Both the position numbers and the translations under genes were made by a program. A stretch of DNA of 64,000 nucleotides from an uncultured Eubacteriales bacterium (GTDB taxonomy: Bacteria; Bacillota; Clostridia; Christensenellales; CAG-314), in the NCBI GenBank assembly GCA_900544545.1, contig UQVY01000009.1, positions 29,064 to 93,063 of the forward strand. Reading direction: 5' to 3'. Each line of letters begins with the position of its first letter. Positions within the stretch are counted from its first letter, which is position 1. This document shows, one piece after another, positions 51,501 to 59,502 of this stretch. The notes under the pieces were generated by a model. The model searched no databases. It worked only from the letters and a program-made list of their open reading frames with translations, and was not told the origin of the DNA.

Positions 51501-52080
51501 TTCCGAGAATATGCCCGTATTCACGGTTTCCGTTACCGAAAACAACGGCAGCGTTATAGTTGAAGTCGGAGAAGCCTTCTACGCGCAGCAGTATGTAGTC
51601 AAAGCGGACGGAACGGAAATTCAGGCTGAAGACGGATATTACGTTATTCAGGGCGTTTTGTCCGGAACCACCGTTAACATCGAAGTCACCGCTTCCGGTA
51701 CTTTCGGAAACGCCGTTCTCACCAAGACCGTCAAGACTTCCTATACGGTAAAGGAAGCCGGAATCGAAGAGCTTAAGGCAAAAATCGAAGAAGCCGAAAA
51801 ACTCCTCGAGGAAGCAAACGCGGATAAAGAAGCCGTAAGCAAGGAACTCGAAGAAATCAAGGCTCAGCTCGAAACTCTCAAGGCTGAAAAATCTCAGCTC
51901 GAAACCGACAAGAGCGAGCTTAACGCTATGATCGAAACTCTCAACGCAAAAATCGCTCAGCTTCAGAAAGATCTTGCAAACGCAAACAGCTGCAGCGGCG
52001 AAGTAGTGTCCGCATTCGGAATTCTTGCCCTTTGCGCACTCGTTCCCGTTCTTTTCGTAAGAAAGAAGAAAGAAGACTAA
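48535..52080 (+). CDS. BspA-type leucine-rich-repeat surface protein with C-terminal membrane tail
   Basis: A 1181-residue exported protein. Residues 1-34 form a signal peptide (cleavage likely after VFA). From about 40 to 970 it consists of many roughly 23-residue BspA (TpLRR) repeats with the pattern of a CxxL, then V/I-x-I/L-P, then V-T-x-I, then AF. A beta-rich segment follows (about 990-1075), then a heptad coiled coil (about 1078-1150, rich in E, K, L and A). The tail is SCSGEVVSAFGILALCALVP then VLFVRKKKED. There is no LPxTG motif, so anchoring is by the membrane tail or an unidentified sorting system. Such proteins bind host or polymer ligands; the ligand here is unknown. Confidence 0.88.
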   Translation: MKKTKGIVVLFLSLVLVLTTIVGFGFETMPVFADDETPEFEIEDNVLVKYNGTAAEVTVPDGVTAIGGNAFSYKENLLKVTLPESCTSIGDYSFAYCSKLVDINLDKVTAIGRYAFSGCGFKSVTIPGTVKNVSEGAYAACFYISSVTVSEGVESLGNNCFRDCYSVKEVSLSSTLSVLGTYCFSSTAIQSITLPEGITEIPAMCFNNCGSLTTINMPSTLKAIGQSAFVQCWSLTGVTLPEGIETLGELCFQSTGLQSIHLPASVKDIREWVHYTDDNGTEYIFNSHAFFNLSSLKEITVDSENENYTVYNGALYSKDYSRLIIFPSASEQTKFEAHEKTELIMERAFQYDWKIKEVVLNEGLEEISHYAFSGCGSLETVNIPSTVKSLGGGAFMGCSKVKEFVLPDTLEVIGGELVNDGTFENCESAESINIPKNIKSIYGGVFRGCKSLKSLWIPKTVTALPDGFIDGCDSLETIEVEEGNPTLISDNGALYSEGGKTLVIYPFGIKSLHYEVKEGTENIAKAAFKGNTSIVVITLPSSIKSIGASAFEGCTNLATVDLSKTTITTIPSSAFQNSGIRFIDLPETVTTIEGNAFYGAMSLETIDLKNVTTIGWFAFNTSGLTSLYIPDTVTMVENGIAQQCPNLVSIRFSAGMNSIPSAPVYGCTNLSEIIIPEGVEVINGYTFSSLPALTSLALPKTVNSIDTGMINTCVNLATITIDPENEYYVVKDGILYDKAMTTIVLIPAALELDTLVIPDTVTTLPDDTLQGLKVKNIVIPEGITSLPYGGFRGSSVETITLPSTITSLPYGAFQNCANLREVNLEYVVSYQGSVFNGCKSLTEIKLNSKADINGAFSLFADCTGLTEFIFPEGTTTIPQYMFENCVNLAKITIPETVTNIETHAFDGCTSLEAIIIPASVISTESSLFVNCTNLKDVVFFGNAPIFGSDFFAPDGDWFKGIANDATLYVNDAEQFAAISGYFANVKSISSENMPVFTVSVTENNGSVIVEVGEAFYAQQYVVKADGTEIQAEDGYYVIQGVLSGTTVNIEVTASGTFGNAVLTKTVKTSYTVKEAGIEELKAKIEEAEKLLEEANADKEAVSKELEEIKAQLETLKAEKSQLETDKSELNAMIETLNAKIAQLQKDLANANSCSGEVVSAFGILALCALVPVLFVRKKKED

Positions 52081-52118
52081 CGTTTCAGCGTCGGTTTTCC
52101 GCGCTTTACGTTAAAACC

Positions 52119-52146
52119 GAGGGGAGGCATAGTCCTCCCCTTAAAA
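52119..52146 (+). terminator. Terminator-like hairpin after the LRR gene
   Basis: GAGGGGAGG (52119-52127) pairs with CCTCCCCTT (52134-52142); the following tail is TAAAAA and therefore weak. Confidence 0.5.
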
Positions 52147-52173
52147 ACAATATCCGAGAGCCGCAAAAATAAC

Positions 52174-52244
52174 GAATTTCAAGGAAATTATCGGCTCGGA
52201 AAGAATTTCAAGGAAACAGACAATCAAAAAGAATTCCAAGGAAA
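52174..52244 (+). repeat. Three 14-base direct repeats upstream of the subtilase gene
   Basis: GAATTTCAAGGAAA occurs at 52174-52187 and 52203-52216, and GAATTCCAAGGAAA at 52231-52244. The starts are 29 and 28 bases apart. The repeats lie about 95-165 bases before the start codon and may be regulator sites. No coding function is seen. Confidence 0.7.
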
Positions 52245-52337
52245 ATTATCCGATTACGAATCGGGGCGGTCATAGAGGGAAGTCTTTCCCGAAAAAGGAC
52301 CGTTGATGTCCCCTTACGGAAGGGACACGGAGGGAAA

Positions 52338-55300
52338 ATGAAAAAGAATTATATACTTATTCTGGCGGCGATAACGGTGCTTGCGCTTGCCGCTATGATT
52401 TGTCCGGGAATAAATTCTGGATACGCCGATTCTTCGGTCGTGATTTACGACGGAGCGAAGCTTACCCGCATTACGGACGACGACGCGGCGTTTCTCACGC
52501 AGTACGGAATAGATTACGATACGACCGCGCCGATTATAGTAGAAATTGACGGAAGCGCGATTTCCGCCGAATCCGAACTTATAGAGGAATACGGAAGCGT
52601 TTACGGAGTTCTTCAGAGTCAGGAAGGAAAGAATCTCGTCGAACGCAAAAACGCTCTTATTGCGGGCGTAAAAGAAAGTATTTCTCAGCTTCTTCCCAAG
52701 GGAAGTTACGAATTCACTTATGAATACAACACGGCTATTCTGGGAATCTCTCTCAGAACGACGGTCGGCAATATGTTCAGAATCAGAGAAATCGAAGGCG
52801 TTTCGAGAGCGTATCTCGCGCAGTCGGTTACCCGTCTCGAAACCGAAGTCAGCGAAGAACCTTATATGCTTTCGAGCGGTTCAATGATAGGAAGTCAGGC
52901 TGCCTACGACCTCGGTTATACGGGAAAAGGTACGCTCGTAGCGGTTCTCGACTCCGGTCTTGACGTAACTCACGAGGCTTTTCAGGGCGACGTTCCCGAG
53001 CCTAAATATACTCGTGAAAGCATAACCGAGTTTATTAAAACGGCTGCTCTGAGTTCCGGAGCCGCTGCCGGCAATACATATAAAACCCAGAAAGTTCCTT
53101 ACGCTTACGATTATGCGGATAACGACAATAACGTCTATCCCGTAAGCAGCGATCACGGTATGCACGTTTCGGGTATCGTTGCGGCGAATTCCGGTAAGAT
53201 TCAGGGCGTTGCGTACGACGCGCAGATTGCGTTTATGAAGGTTTTCGGCGACGACGGATATTCCTATACGGATTCGACTATGGCGGCTCTCGACGACGCG
53301 ATAAAGCTCGGAGCGGACGTAGTGAATATGTCTCTCGGTCTTTCCGCCGGACTTCTCGAAGCTAATCAGTCTGTCGCCGAAACCTACCGGAGAGTATTCG
53401 AAAGCGGAATAACGCTCTGCGTCGCTATGGGTAACGACGCATATCAGGGCTTCGGCAACGTTTCGGAAACCAATCTTCCTCTTGCTGCGAATCCCGATTA
53501 CGGTCTTACGGCTACGCCGGCTGCTTATACGGCTTCTTTGGGCGTTGCGAGCGCGGATAACGTTAAAATCTTTACTCAGTATGTGGAATCCAACGGTCTT
53601 ATGACCAACTTTGCGGATACAGCCGAAAACACTTCGGATATGATTTTCGAACGTTTCAAGGGACGGGATCTTCACTACGAAGTCGTTCCCGGAACGGGCG
53701 CTCCCTCCGATTACGAAGGAATAGACGTAAGAGACAAGATCGCTTTGGTTGAAAGAGGCGTTATCTCCTTCTCCGATAAGATTGTAAACGCGGCAAACGC
53801 CGGAGCTATCGGCGTTCTCGTTTACGATAACGTAGACAGCACTTCCTACGTCGGAATGCAGATAGACAACAGAGTCATTCCCTCGGCGTTCATTATGAGA
53901 AAGTTCGGACTCTTCCTTAAAGAGCAGACGGATAAGACTCTGCGGTTCGACGAAGGACTTGTCGCAAACTCCTCTTCGGGCGGACAGGTAAGCTCTTACA
54001 GTATGTGGGGCTGCACCTCAGACCTCAGACTTAAACCCGAAATAACCGCGCCCGGCGGATCGATTTACTCCGCGGTTTCCGGCAATAAATACGAATCTTA
54101 CAGCGGAACGAGTATGGCTGCGCCTCAGGTTGCGGGCGGAGCGGCCGTTCTTCGTCAGTATCTCAGAGAGATATTCCCCGAAAAGAGCGAGCCTGAGCTT
54201 TCCGTTATAACGAAACAGCTTCTTATGAGTACGGCTACGCCCATAATCAACGATAACGGAGTTATAACTTCTCCGAGAAGTCAGGGGGCGGGTATGATGA
54301 ATCTCGAAGCCGCAATAAAAACGGGCGCATATCTTTATACCGAAGGAAGCGCGTACGCAAAATGCGAACTCGGAGCGAGCGAAGAAGGAACCTATACGTT
54401 TGAATTCTTCGTCAGAAACATAACCGATAAAACCATCGTGTATTCTCTGGATTGGACGATAGTTACGGACGAAGCGATTGAAATCGACGGCGTTAAGTAC
54501 GTTACGCTCAAGTCGAGAGAACTCGGAACCGAATATGCGGTCGTATCGGTTGAAGGTCTTACGGGCGACAGAGCAGTCGTTGCTCCCGGCGATGATACGA
54601 AGCTTACCGTTACCATAACCCTCACCGAGGCTGGCAAAAAGTATATCGACGACGATTTCGTAAACGGAAGTTTCGTCGAAGGCTTTATCACTCTTAAGCC
54701 CGAAACCAACGTAACCGAAGAACTTTCTATGGTATTTATGGGCTTTTACGGCGACTGGCTTGCGGCGTCCGCGCTCGACGGAAGCATTTACGACGACGAA
54801 AGCGAGATATTTATGCAGCCTTCCGCGGCTATGCTTCTCAATATGAATTCCGGCGAAGGTCTTTTCCTCGGCGTCAATCAGATAGACGGAACGATTCTCG
54901 GCGACAGAATCCGTTATTCCAATAAACTCGGACCGGCTGCGAGATTTTCGTTCGTTCTCGGTTTGAGAAGAGCCGTTACCTCGGTAGAAACGACGATTAC
55001 CGACGAAAACGGAAACGTAGTTTTCCGTAACGTTTCCGAAGGCTCGGGAAAGAGCTTCTACTATAACTCTACGGGATCCGTTATCTACTATTTCGAATCC
55101 AACGGCTGGCAGGCTTACGACGAAACGGGCAAGGCTTATCCCGACGGAACGAAGTTCACCTGTACGGTAGAGGTAACTCCCGAAGCGGGCAAACCCGCCG
55201 ACAATTCCGCGAATATCTGGTCGTTCGACTTTGAAATAGACAACGTTGCGCCCAAAATCGAAAACGTGGAAGTAAGTCTCGTCGACGGAAAAACCTATCT

Positions 55301-57116
55301 CGAATTCGACGTTTCGGATAACGATTATCTTCAGTATCTTCAGTTGACCGACTTTACCAACGCCTATACTCTCGGCGACAACGTCGTTCTTTCCGACGTA
55401 GAAAAGGGCGGAACGGAACACGTCGTTTACGATATAACCGGTCTTGCGGAGGAAATGCTCGAAGCAAGCATAAATCCTTCCAAGATTTATATCACGGTTG
55501 CGGATATGGCTCTCAATACCACGGTCGAAACCGCGATAATCGGTCCTCAGCTCATTCAGATTCCGTCTGCTATGGAAATAGCCAAGGGCGGAAGCCGTAC
55601 GGTTGAGCTTAATTGTTATCCCAAGAGCTATCCCACCGATAAGCTTCTCTGGAGCAGCAGCGACGAATCGGTAGTTACCGTGGAAAACGGAGTTGTTACT
55701 GCGGTCGGAGAAGGCGACGCGGTAATTACGGTAAGTTCGATTTCCGGACTCAAAGCGGAATGCAAAGTTACCGTTAAAGGCTTAGCCGACAGAAGCGTTA
55801 CGCTCGACGCGGAGAGCAAGAGCGTTACCATAGGCGGCAGCTTTACTCTTAAAGCGACCGTATATCCCACCGAAGCCACCGATAAGACCGTAGTCTGGAG
55901 CAGCGGCGACGAATCGATAGTTACCGTAGAAGACGGTGTCGTCAAGGCCGTAGGCATAGGTACGGCTACGATAACCGCAACCACGAAGTACGGCAATACC
56001 GCCGAATGCGTAGTCACCGTCAATCCGATATATGCGACCGAAGTCGTCGTTTCGATGTCCTATACCGAGATAGTCATAGGCGACACGGCCGAAATAACGG
56101 CAAGCGTTAAACCGGGCAACGCGACTTACAAGGACGTTGACTGGATTTCCTCCGACGAAAGCGTAGTTACGGTCGAAAACGGAATATTCCGCGCCGAAGG
56201 TCTGGGCGAAGCTACGGTCAAAGCCGTAAGCAAAGACGGAAAGGCTTCCGCCGAAGTAAAAGTAAGAGTTCTTCCGAGAGAAGTCAGCGAGATTCTCGTT
56301 CAGGATATTATCGGAATAGATATAGGAACCTCGGTCGAGATTATCTACGATATTCTTCCCTCGGACGCAACGTACAGGAACGTAGTCATAACGAGCGATA
56401 ACGATAACGTTACCGTAGACGGATATACGGTCAACGGAGTTAAGGTCGGAAGATCCGTTCTGACTCTTACCGCGACCAACGGAGTTACGGCGAAGATCAG
56501 CGTTTCCGTCAATCCCGTGTATGCGGAATCGGTTACTCTCGATTCGACGGTAGCCGTTCTCACTCGGGGAAAAACTCTTGCGGTAAAAGCTACGGTGCTT
56601 CCCGAGGATACGACTTTTGCGAAGCTCGTATGGAGCAGCAGTAACGAAGAAGTTGCCATAGTAAGTCAGGAAGGCGTTATCACCGCCGTAGGAAAGGGCA
56701 ACGCCGTTATTACGGCGGAAACTCTCAACGGAGTCAAAGCTACGATTAGCGTTACCGTCAACGAAAAGACCTACACGGGTATTTATGTTACGGACGTATA
56801 TTCAATGAATTCCGGAGAAAGCAAGACTCTTACGGTTGACGTTCTTCCCGCCGATTTCGATATGAGCGATATCGTCTGGACGAGTACGGACGAGAGCGTG
56901 GCTTTCGTCGATTCGAACGGAGTTCTTCACGCGCTTAAAGACGGCTCTGTCGATATCCGCGCGGAAATCGGAAATGTCTCCTATTCGTTCAGGCTTAAAG
57001 TAAGCACGCCGCTTTCGGCTCTTACTATAATTCTTCTTATCGTCGTGATTCTCTTTGCGGCAGTTTTTGCGGTTATGCTTATAAAGCTCAGAAAAGACAA
57101 GAAAAACAAGGCGTAA
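52338..57116 (+). CDS. Cell-envelope subtilisin-like serine protease with PA and six Big2 domains
   Basis: A 1592-residue lactocepin-like protease. Residues 1-30 are a signal peptide, followed by a propeptide (to about 185). The S8 catalytic triad is D205 (VLDSGLD), H273 (DHGMHVSG) and S592 (GTSMAAPQ). A protease-associated (PA) domain is inserted between H and S (about 440-560). A Fn3-like region follows (about 660-1070), then six Big2 immunoglobulin-like domains (about 1074-1555), a membrane helix and the basic tail KLRKDKKNKA. There is no LPxTG motif. It would release peptides at the cell surface, which fits the amino-acid fermentation genes in the window. Confidence 0.93.
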   Translation: MKKNYILILAAITVLALAAMICPGINSGYADSSVVIYDGAKLTRITDDDAAFLTQYGIDYDTTAPIIVEIDGSAISAESELIEEYGSVYGVLQSQEGKNLVERKNALIAGVKESISQLLPKGSYEFTYEYNTAILGISLRTTVGNMFRIREIEGVSRAYLAQSVTRLETEVSEEPYMLSSGSMIGSQAAYDLGYTGKGTLVAVLDSGLDVTHEAFQGDVPEPKYTRESITEFIKTAALSSGAAAGNTYKTQKVPYAYDYADNDNNVYPVSSDHGMHVSGIVAANSGKIQGVAYDAQIAFMKVFGDDGYSYTDSTMAALDDAIKLGADVVNMSLGLSAGLLEANQSVAETYRRVFESGITLCVAMGNDAYQGFGNVSETNLPLAANPDYGLTATPAAYTASLGVASADNVKIFTQYVESNGLMTNFADTAENTSDMIFERFKGRDLHYEVVPGTGAPSDYEGIDVRDKIALVERGVISFSDKIVNAANAGAIGVLVYDNVDSTSYVGMQIDNRVIPSAFIMRKFGLFLKEQTDKTLRFDEGLVANSSSGGQVSSYSMWGCTSDLRLKPEITAPGGSIYSAVSGNKYESYSGTSMAAPQVAGGAAVLRQYLREIFPEKSEPELSVITKQLLMSTATPIINDNGVITSPRSQGAGMMNLEAAIKTGAYLYTEGSAYAKCELGASEEGTYTFEFFVRNITDKTIVYSLDWTIVTDEAIEIDGVKYVTLKSRELGTEYAVVSVEGLTGDRAVVAPGDDTKLTVTITLTEAGKKYIDDDFVNGSFVEGFITLKPETNVTEELSMVFMGFYGDWLAASALDGSIYDDESEIFMQPSAAMLLNMNSGEGLFLGVNQIDGTILGDRIRYSNKLGPAARFSFVLGLRRAVTSVETTITDENGNVVFRNVSEGSGKSFYYNSTGSVIYYFESNGWQAYDETGKAYPDGTKFTCTVEVTPEAGKPADNSANIWSFDFEIDNVAPKIENVEVSLVDGKTYLEFDVSDNDYLQYLQLTDFTNAYTLGDNVVLSDVEKGGTEHVVYDITGLAEEMLEASINPSKIYITVADMALNTTVETAIIGPQLIQIPSAMEIAKGGSRTVELNCYPKSYPTDKLLWSSSDESVVTVENGVVTAVGEGDAVITVSSISGLKAECKVTVKGLADRSVTLDAESKSVTIGGSFTLKATVYPTEATDKTVVWSSGDESIVTVEDGVVKAVGIGTATITATTKYGNTAECVVTVNPIYATEVVVSMSYTEIVIGDTAEITASVKPGNATYKDVDWISSDESVVTVENGIFRAEGLGEATVKAVSKDGKASAEVKVRVLPREVSEILVQDIIGIDIGTSVEIIYDILPSDATYRNVVITSDNDNVTVDGYTVNGVKVGRSVLTLTATNGVTAKISVSVNPVYAESVTLDSTVAVLTRGKTLAVKATVLPEDTTFAKLVWSSSNEEVAIVSQEGVITAVGKGNAVITAETLNGVKATISVTVNEKTYTGIYVTDVYSMNSGESKTLTVDVLPADFDMSDIVWTSTDESVAFVDSNGVLHALKDGSVDIRAEIGNVSYSFRLKVSTPLSALTIILLIVVILFAAVFAVMLIKLRKDKKNKA

Positions 57117-57141
57117 AGCCGGATTGACTTTGGTTTTTTAT

Positions 57142-57179
57142 AAAAAGTTCCGTCGGTGAAAAATCCGACGGAACTTTTT
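57142..57179. terminator. Bidirectional terminator after the subtilase gene
   Basis: AAAAAGTTCCGTCGG (57142-57156) and CCGACGGAACTTTTT (57165-57179) form a perfect 15-pair stem with an A/T-rich base. Confidence 0.9.
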
Positions 57180-57310
57180 CGTTTGCATATATTCGCGAAA
57201 TCAAGTCATTGCTGAATAATACTTGCGTAAAGCGACGCCGATTCGGATTAATAAATGAATAATATTCGATTTGCCGATATTTTCACGAGCATTTACGTTT
57301 GAAAAATCGG

Positions 57311-57339
57311 TTGACAAACGTTTCCCGATATAGTAAAAT
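57311..57339 (+). promoter_or_regulatory. Promoter of the radC-type gene
   Basis: TTGACA (57311-57316) and TAAAAT (57334-57339) are 17 bases apart. Confidence 0.78.
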
Positions 57340-57405
57340 CCAATTGTTCTCGGTCATACTGGCAATTAAGCCTTGTTTTCTTTGGTTATAGAGGATTATT
57401 TTATT

Positions 57406-58470
57406 ATGTTTGAAGATGAATCGGATAAATTTGCAGAATCGGGAAAGGCAAAAGAAGATGTGGACGTTCCGGATGAAGACGTTACGAATGAAGACGTTCA
57501 GGATAATGCAGAGCCGGACGAATGCGTTACGGATTCGGGTAATTGCGTGATGGTTGCGGACGAATTCCGTAGAAAGCTCATTGAAAATGTTATGAAATTT
57601 CTCGGAGAGGAACCGGAATCCGACGTAAAGGACGAAGATGTTCCGGAAGAGGCTTCCGTCGAAAAACAGGAGATTGCTCCGGAGATTTCGCTTACGGAGG
57701 AAACGAACAAGCTCGAAGACGGAGGAGAAGTAAAAGCCGACGTCCCCGTGAAGGTTAAAGCCAAGAGGAAGAAATCGACCGATAAAAACGTTCACGAAGG
57801 TCATCGTATGCGGCTGCGGAAGATACTTCTGAATCTCGATTGTAAGAACTGGAACGAACACGAGGTTCTGGAATTTCTTTTATATTACGGCTGTCCGAGA
57901 AAGGATATGAACGAGACCGCTCATAAGCTTATAATGCGTTTCGGTTCGTTGAAGAATGTATTGGAAGCTGATGTTTTTGACCTTATGAACATCGGAAAGA
58001 TTTCCAAGGCAAGTGCGGAATATCTGGCTGTGCTTCGTAAATGTATGAATTACTGTGCGTCCATTAAAAACGAAAAAGGCAAGGTTCGTACTTACGAAGA
58101 GCTTTGCGCTCACTTGTCGAACCGTTTCGAAGGCGAATTCAACGAAATCGTATACATAACCTTCCTTACGGTCACGGGGCAGTCGTTGTTCGAGTACGAA
58201 ATCAAAGGAAATTCTCCGACGGCGGCTACGGTTTCTTTCCGCGATATAGCGGAAAACTGTCTGCGGTATCACGCGGCAAGCGTTCTCGTCGCGCACGCTC
58301 ATCCGTCGGGGTTTTCCGATCCTTCCGTGGAGGACGATATTTTCACGCAGAATCTTTCGGTTTTTCTCGAAAATATGGGAGTTGCTCTTTTCGACCATCT
58401 TATATGGGCGGACGGGAGTATTTACAGCTACTCTATAAGCGGAAGATTAAAGTGTTTGACGGGAAAGTAG
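57406..58470 (+). CDS. radC: RadC-family (JAB/MPN) protein with acidic N-terminal extension
   Basis: A 354-residue protein. The C-terminal 220 residues are a RadC/UPF0758 protein: a UvrC-like helix-hairpin-helix region (WNEHEVLEFLLYYG, LMNIGKISKASAEYL) and a JAB metalloprotease-like domain with H297-A-H299-P-S-G and D310, the HxHx10D zinc motif. In front of it are about 130 residues rich in D, E and K, with PDEDVTNEDVQDN-like near-repeats, ending in a basic patch KVKAKRKKSTDK. This extension is unusual, because ordinary RadC is about 225 residues. ATG 57406 is chosen, with GAGG 11 bases upstream. The molecular role of RadC is not settled. Confidence 0.85.
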   Translation: MFEDESDKFAESGKAKEDVDVPDEDVTNEDVQDNAEPDECVTDSGNCVMVADEFRRKLIENVMKFLGEEPESDVKDEDVPEEASVEKQEIAPEISLTEETNKLEDGGEVKADVPVKVKAKRKKSTDKNVHEGHRMRLRKILLNLDCKNWNEHEVLEFLLYYGCPRKDMNETAHKLIMRFGSLKNVLEADVFDLMNIGKISKASAEYLAVLRKCMNYCASIKNEKGKVRTYEELCAHLSNRFEGEFNEIVYITFLTVTGQSLFEYEIKGNSPTAATVSFRDIAENCLRYHAASVLVAHAHPSGFSDPSVEDDIFTQNLSVFLENMGVALFDHLIWADGSIYSYSISGRLKCLTGK

Positions 58471-58528
58471 CTTATAAGCTTTAGCGGTTGAGACCGATGG
58501 CTTAAAATCGATGAAAAGGAGATAGATT

Positions 58529-59356
58529 ATGGATTGGTCGGAATTCTGGGCGTCCGTGGAAACGTGGCTCGCCAACGTCGGTGTGAGGATAGTAGTCGCG
58601 CTGGTCGTCTGGTTCCTGTCCTTCAGGCTGATAAACCTGATTTCCAAAAAGCTTTCGGCTAAAATCGACAAGAAAATAGTCAACGGAGGAAAGATAGACA
58701 AAACGCTTTATAAGACTTTGAGCTACGTCTTTAAAATAACGCTGAAAGTCCTCGTCGTTATCTGTCTTGTAGGCTATCTCGGAATCGATACGAGCGGACT
58801 TACGGCTCTTATAACCTCCTTGGGCGTATGCGTCGGTCTCGCCGTAAACGGAACGCTTTCCAATCTTGCGGGAGGCGTGCTGATTCTGATTACGCGGCCT
58901 TTCAGGGACGACGATTATATATCCGCCTGCGGCTACGAAGGAGTGGTCGAAGAGATTAAGATCTGCAACACGAAGGTCCGTACTTTCGATAATAAAGTAA
59001 TCTATATTCCCAACGGAACGCTTTCCACGAGTACGATAGTCAATTATACCGAAAAGGATATAAGAGGAGTCAATCTTGATATATCCATATTGCATTCCGC
59101 GGATTTCGAAAAAGTCAGGAAGATTATTTCCGATACCGCCGCGGCAAATCCGCTCGTATTGGATAATCCCGCGCCGACCGTAAGAATAAACGGATTTTCT
59201 CCGAAAAGCGTGGATTTGTTTACGAGAGTCTGGTGCAAAACGGACGATTACTGGACGGTTTACTTCGAAATGTATGAGGCTTTGAAGAAGGCTTTTGACG
59301 AAAACGGAATAGAAATTCCCGCGGAAAGTCTTGACGTCCGCATTAAAAAGGACTGA
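58529..59356 (+). CDS. mscS: Small-conductance mechanosensitive channel
   Basis: A 275-residue MscS channel that opens under membrane tension to release solutes. Three membrane helices lie at about 12-35, 65-90 and 95-130. The pore helix and beginning of the beta domain read VGLAVNGTLSNLAGG and ILITRPFRDDDYI, the family signature. AAGGAG precedes ATG 58529. It follows the radC-type gene by 58 bases. Confidence 0.93.
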   Translation: MDWSEFWASVETWLANVGVRIVVALVVWFLSFRLINLISKKLSAKIDKKIVNGGKIDKTLYKTLSYVFKITLKVLVVICLVGYLGIDTSGLTALITSLGVCVGLAVNGTLSNLAGGVLILITRPFRDDDYISACGYEGVVEEIKICNTKVRTFDNKVIYIPNGTLSTSTIVNYTEKDIRGVNLDISILHSADFEKVRKIISDTAAANPLVLDNPAPTVRINGFSPKSVDLFTRVWCKTDDYWTVYFEMYEALKKAFDENGIEIPAESLDVRIKKD

Positions 59357-59367
59357 TTTCCGTCGGG

Positions 59368-59395
59368 TTGCGAACGATGCGTACGAATTTATAAT
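59368..59395 (+). promoter_or_regulatory. Promoter upstream of the dehydratase-related gene pair
   Basis: TTGCGA (59368-59373) and TATAAT (59390-59395) are 16 bases apart, and a terminator lies only about 40 bases downstream. Confidence 0.65.
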
Positions 59396-59407
59396 CAATT
59401 AATAAAA

Positions 59408-59456
59408 GTGTCGGATAATACTCGGCACGGGAAAAGTCTCCCCGCGGAGGCTTTTT
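59408..59456 (+). terminator. Two-hairpin leader ending in an intrinsic terminator
   Basis: GTGTCG (59408-59413) pairs with CGGCAC (59423-59428). Then AGTCTCC (59435-59441) pairs with GGAGGCT (59446-59452), followed by TTTTT. It sits between the promoter at 59368 and the start codon at 59503. It may be an attenuator leader, or the terminator may simply belong to the upstream mscS transcript. Confidence 0.6.
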
Positions 59457-59502
59457 CTTTATAAAATCGCGGTTTGCCGAAGACGAGGAGAAACGTCGGA
59501 AA

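Noticed and set aside
48535..52080. Nucleotide-level tandem repeats or CRISPR in the LRR gene
   Set aside because: The repetition is at protein level only, with diverged codons, as usual for BspA-type repeats; no identical spaced repeats were seen.
57406..58470. Mobile-element-linked RadC (anti-restriction type)
   Set aside because: There are no integrase, conjugation or plasmid genes around it, and the helix-hairpin-helix region of chromosomal RadC is present.
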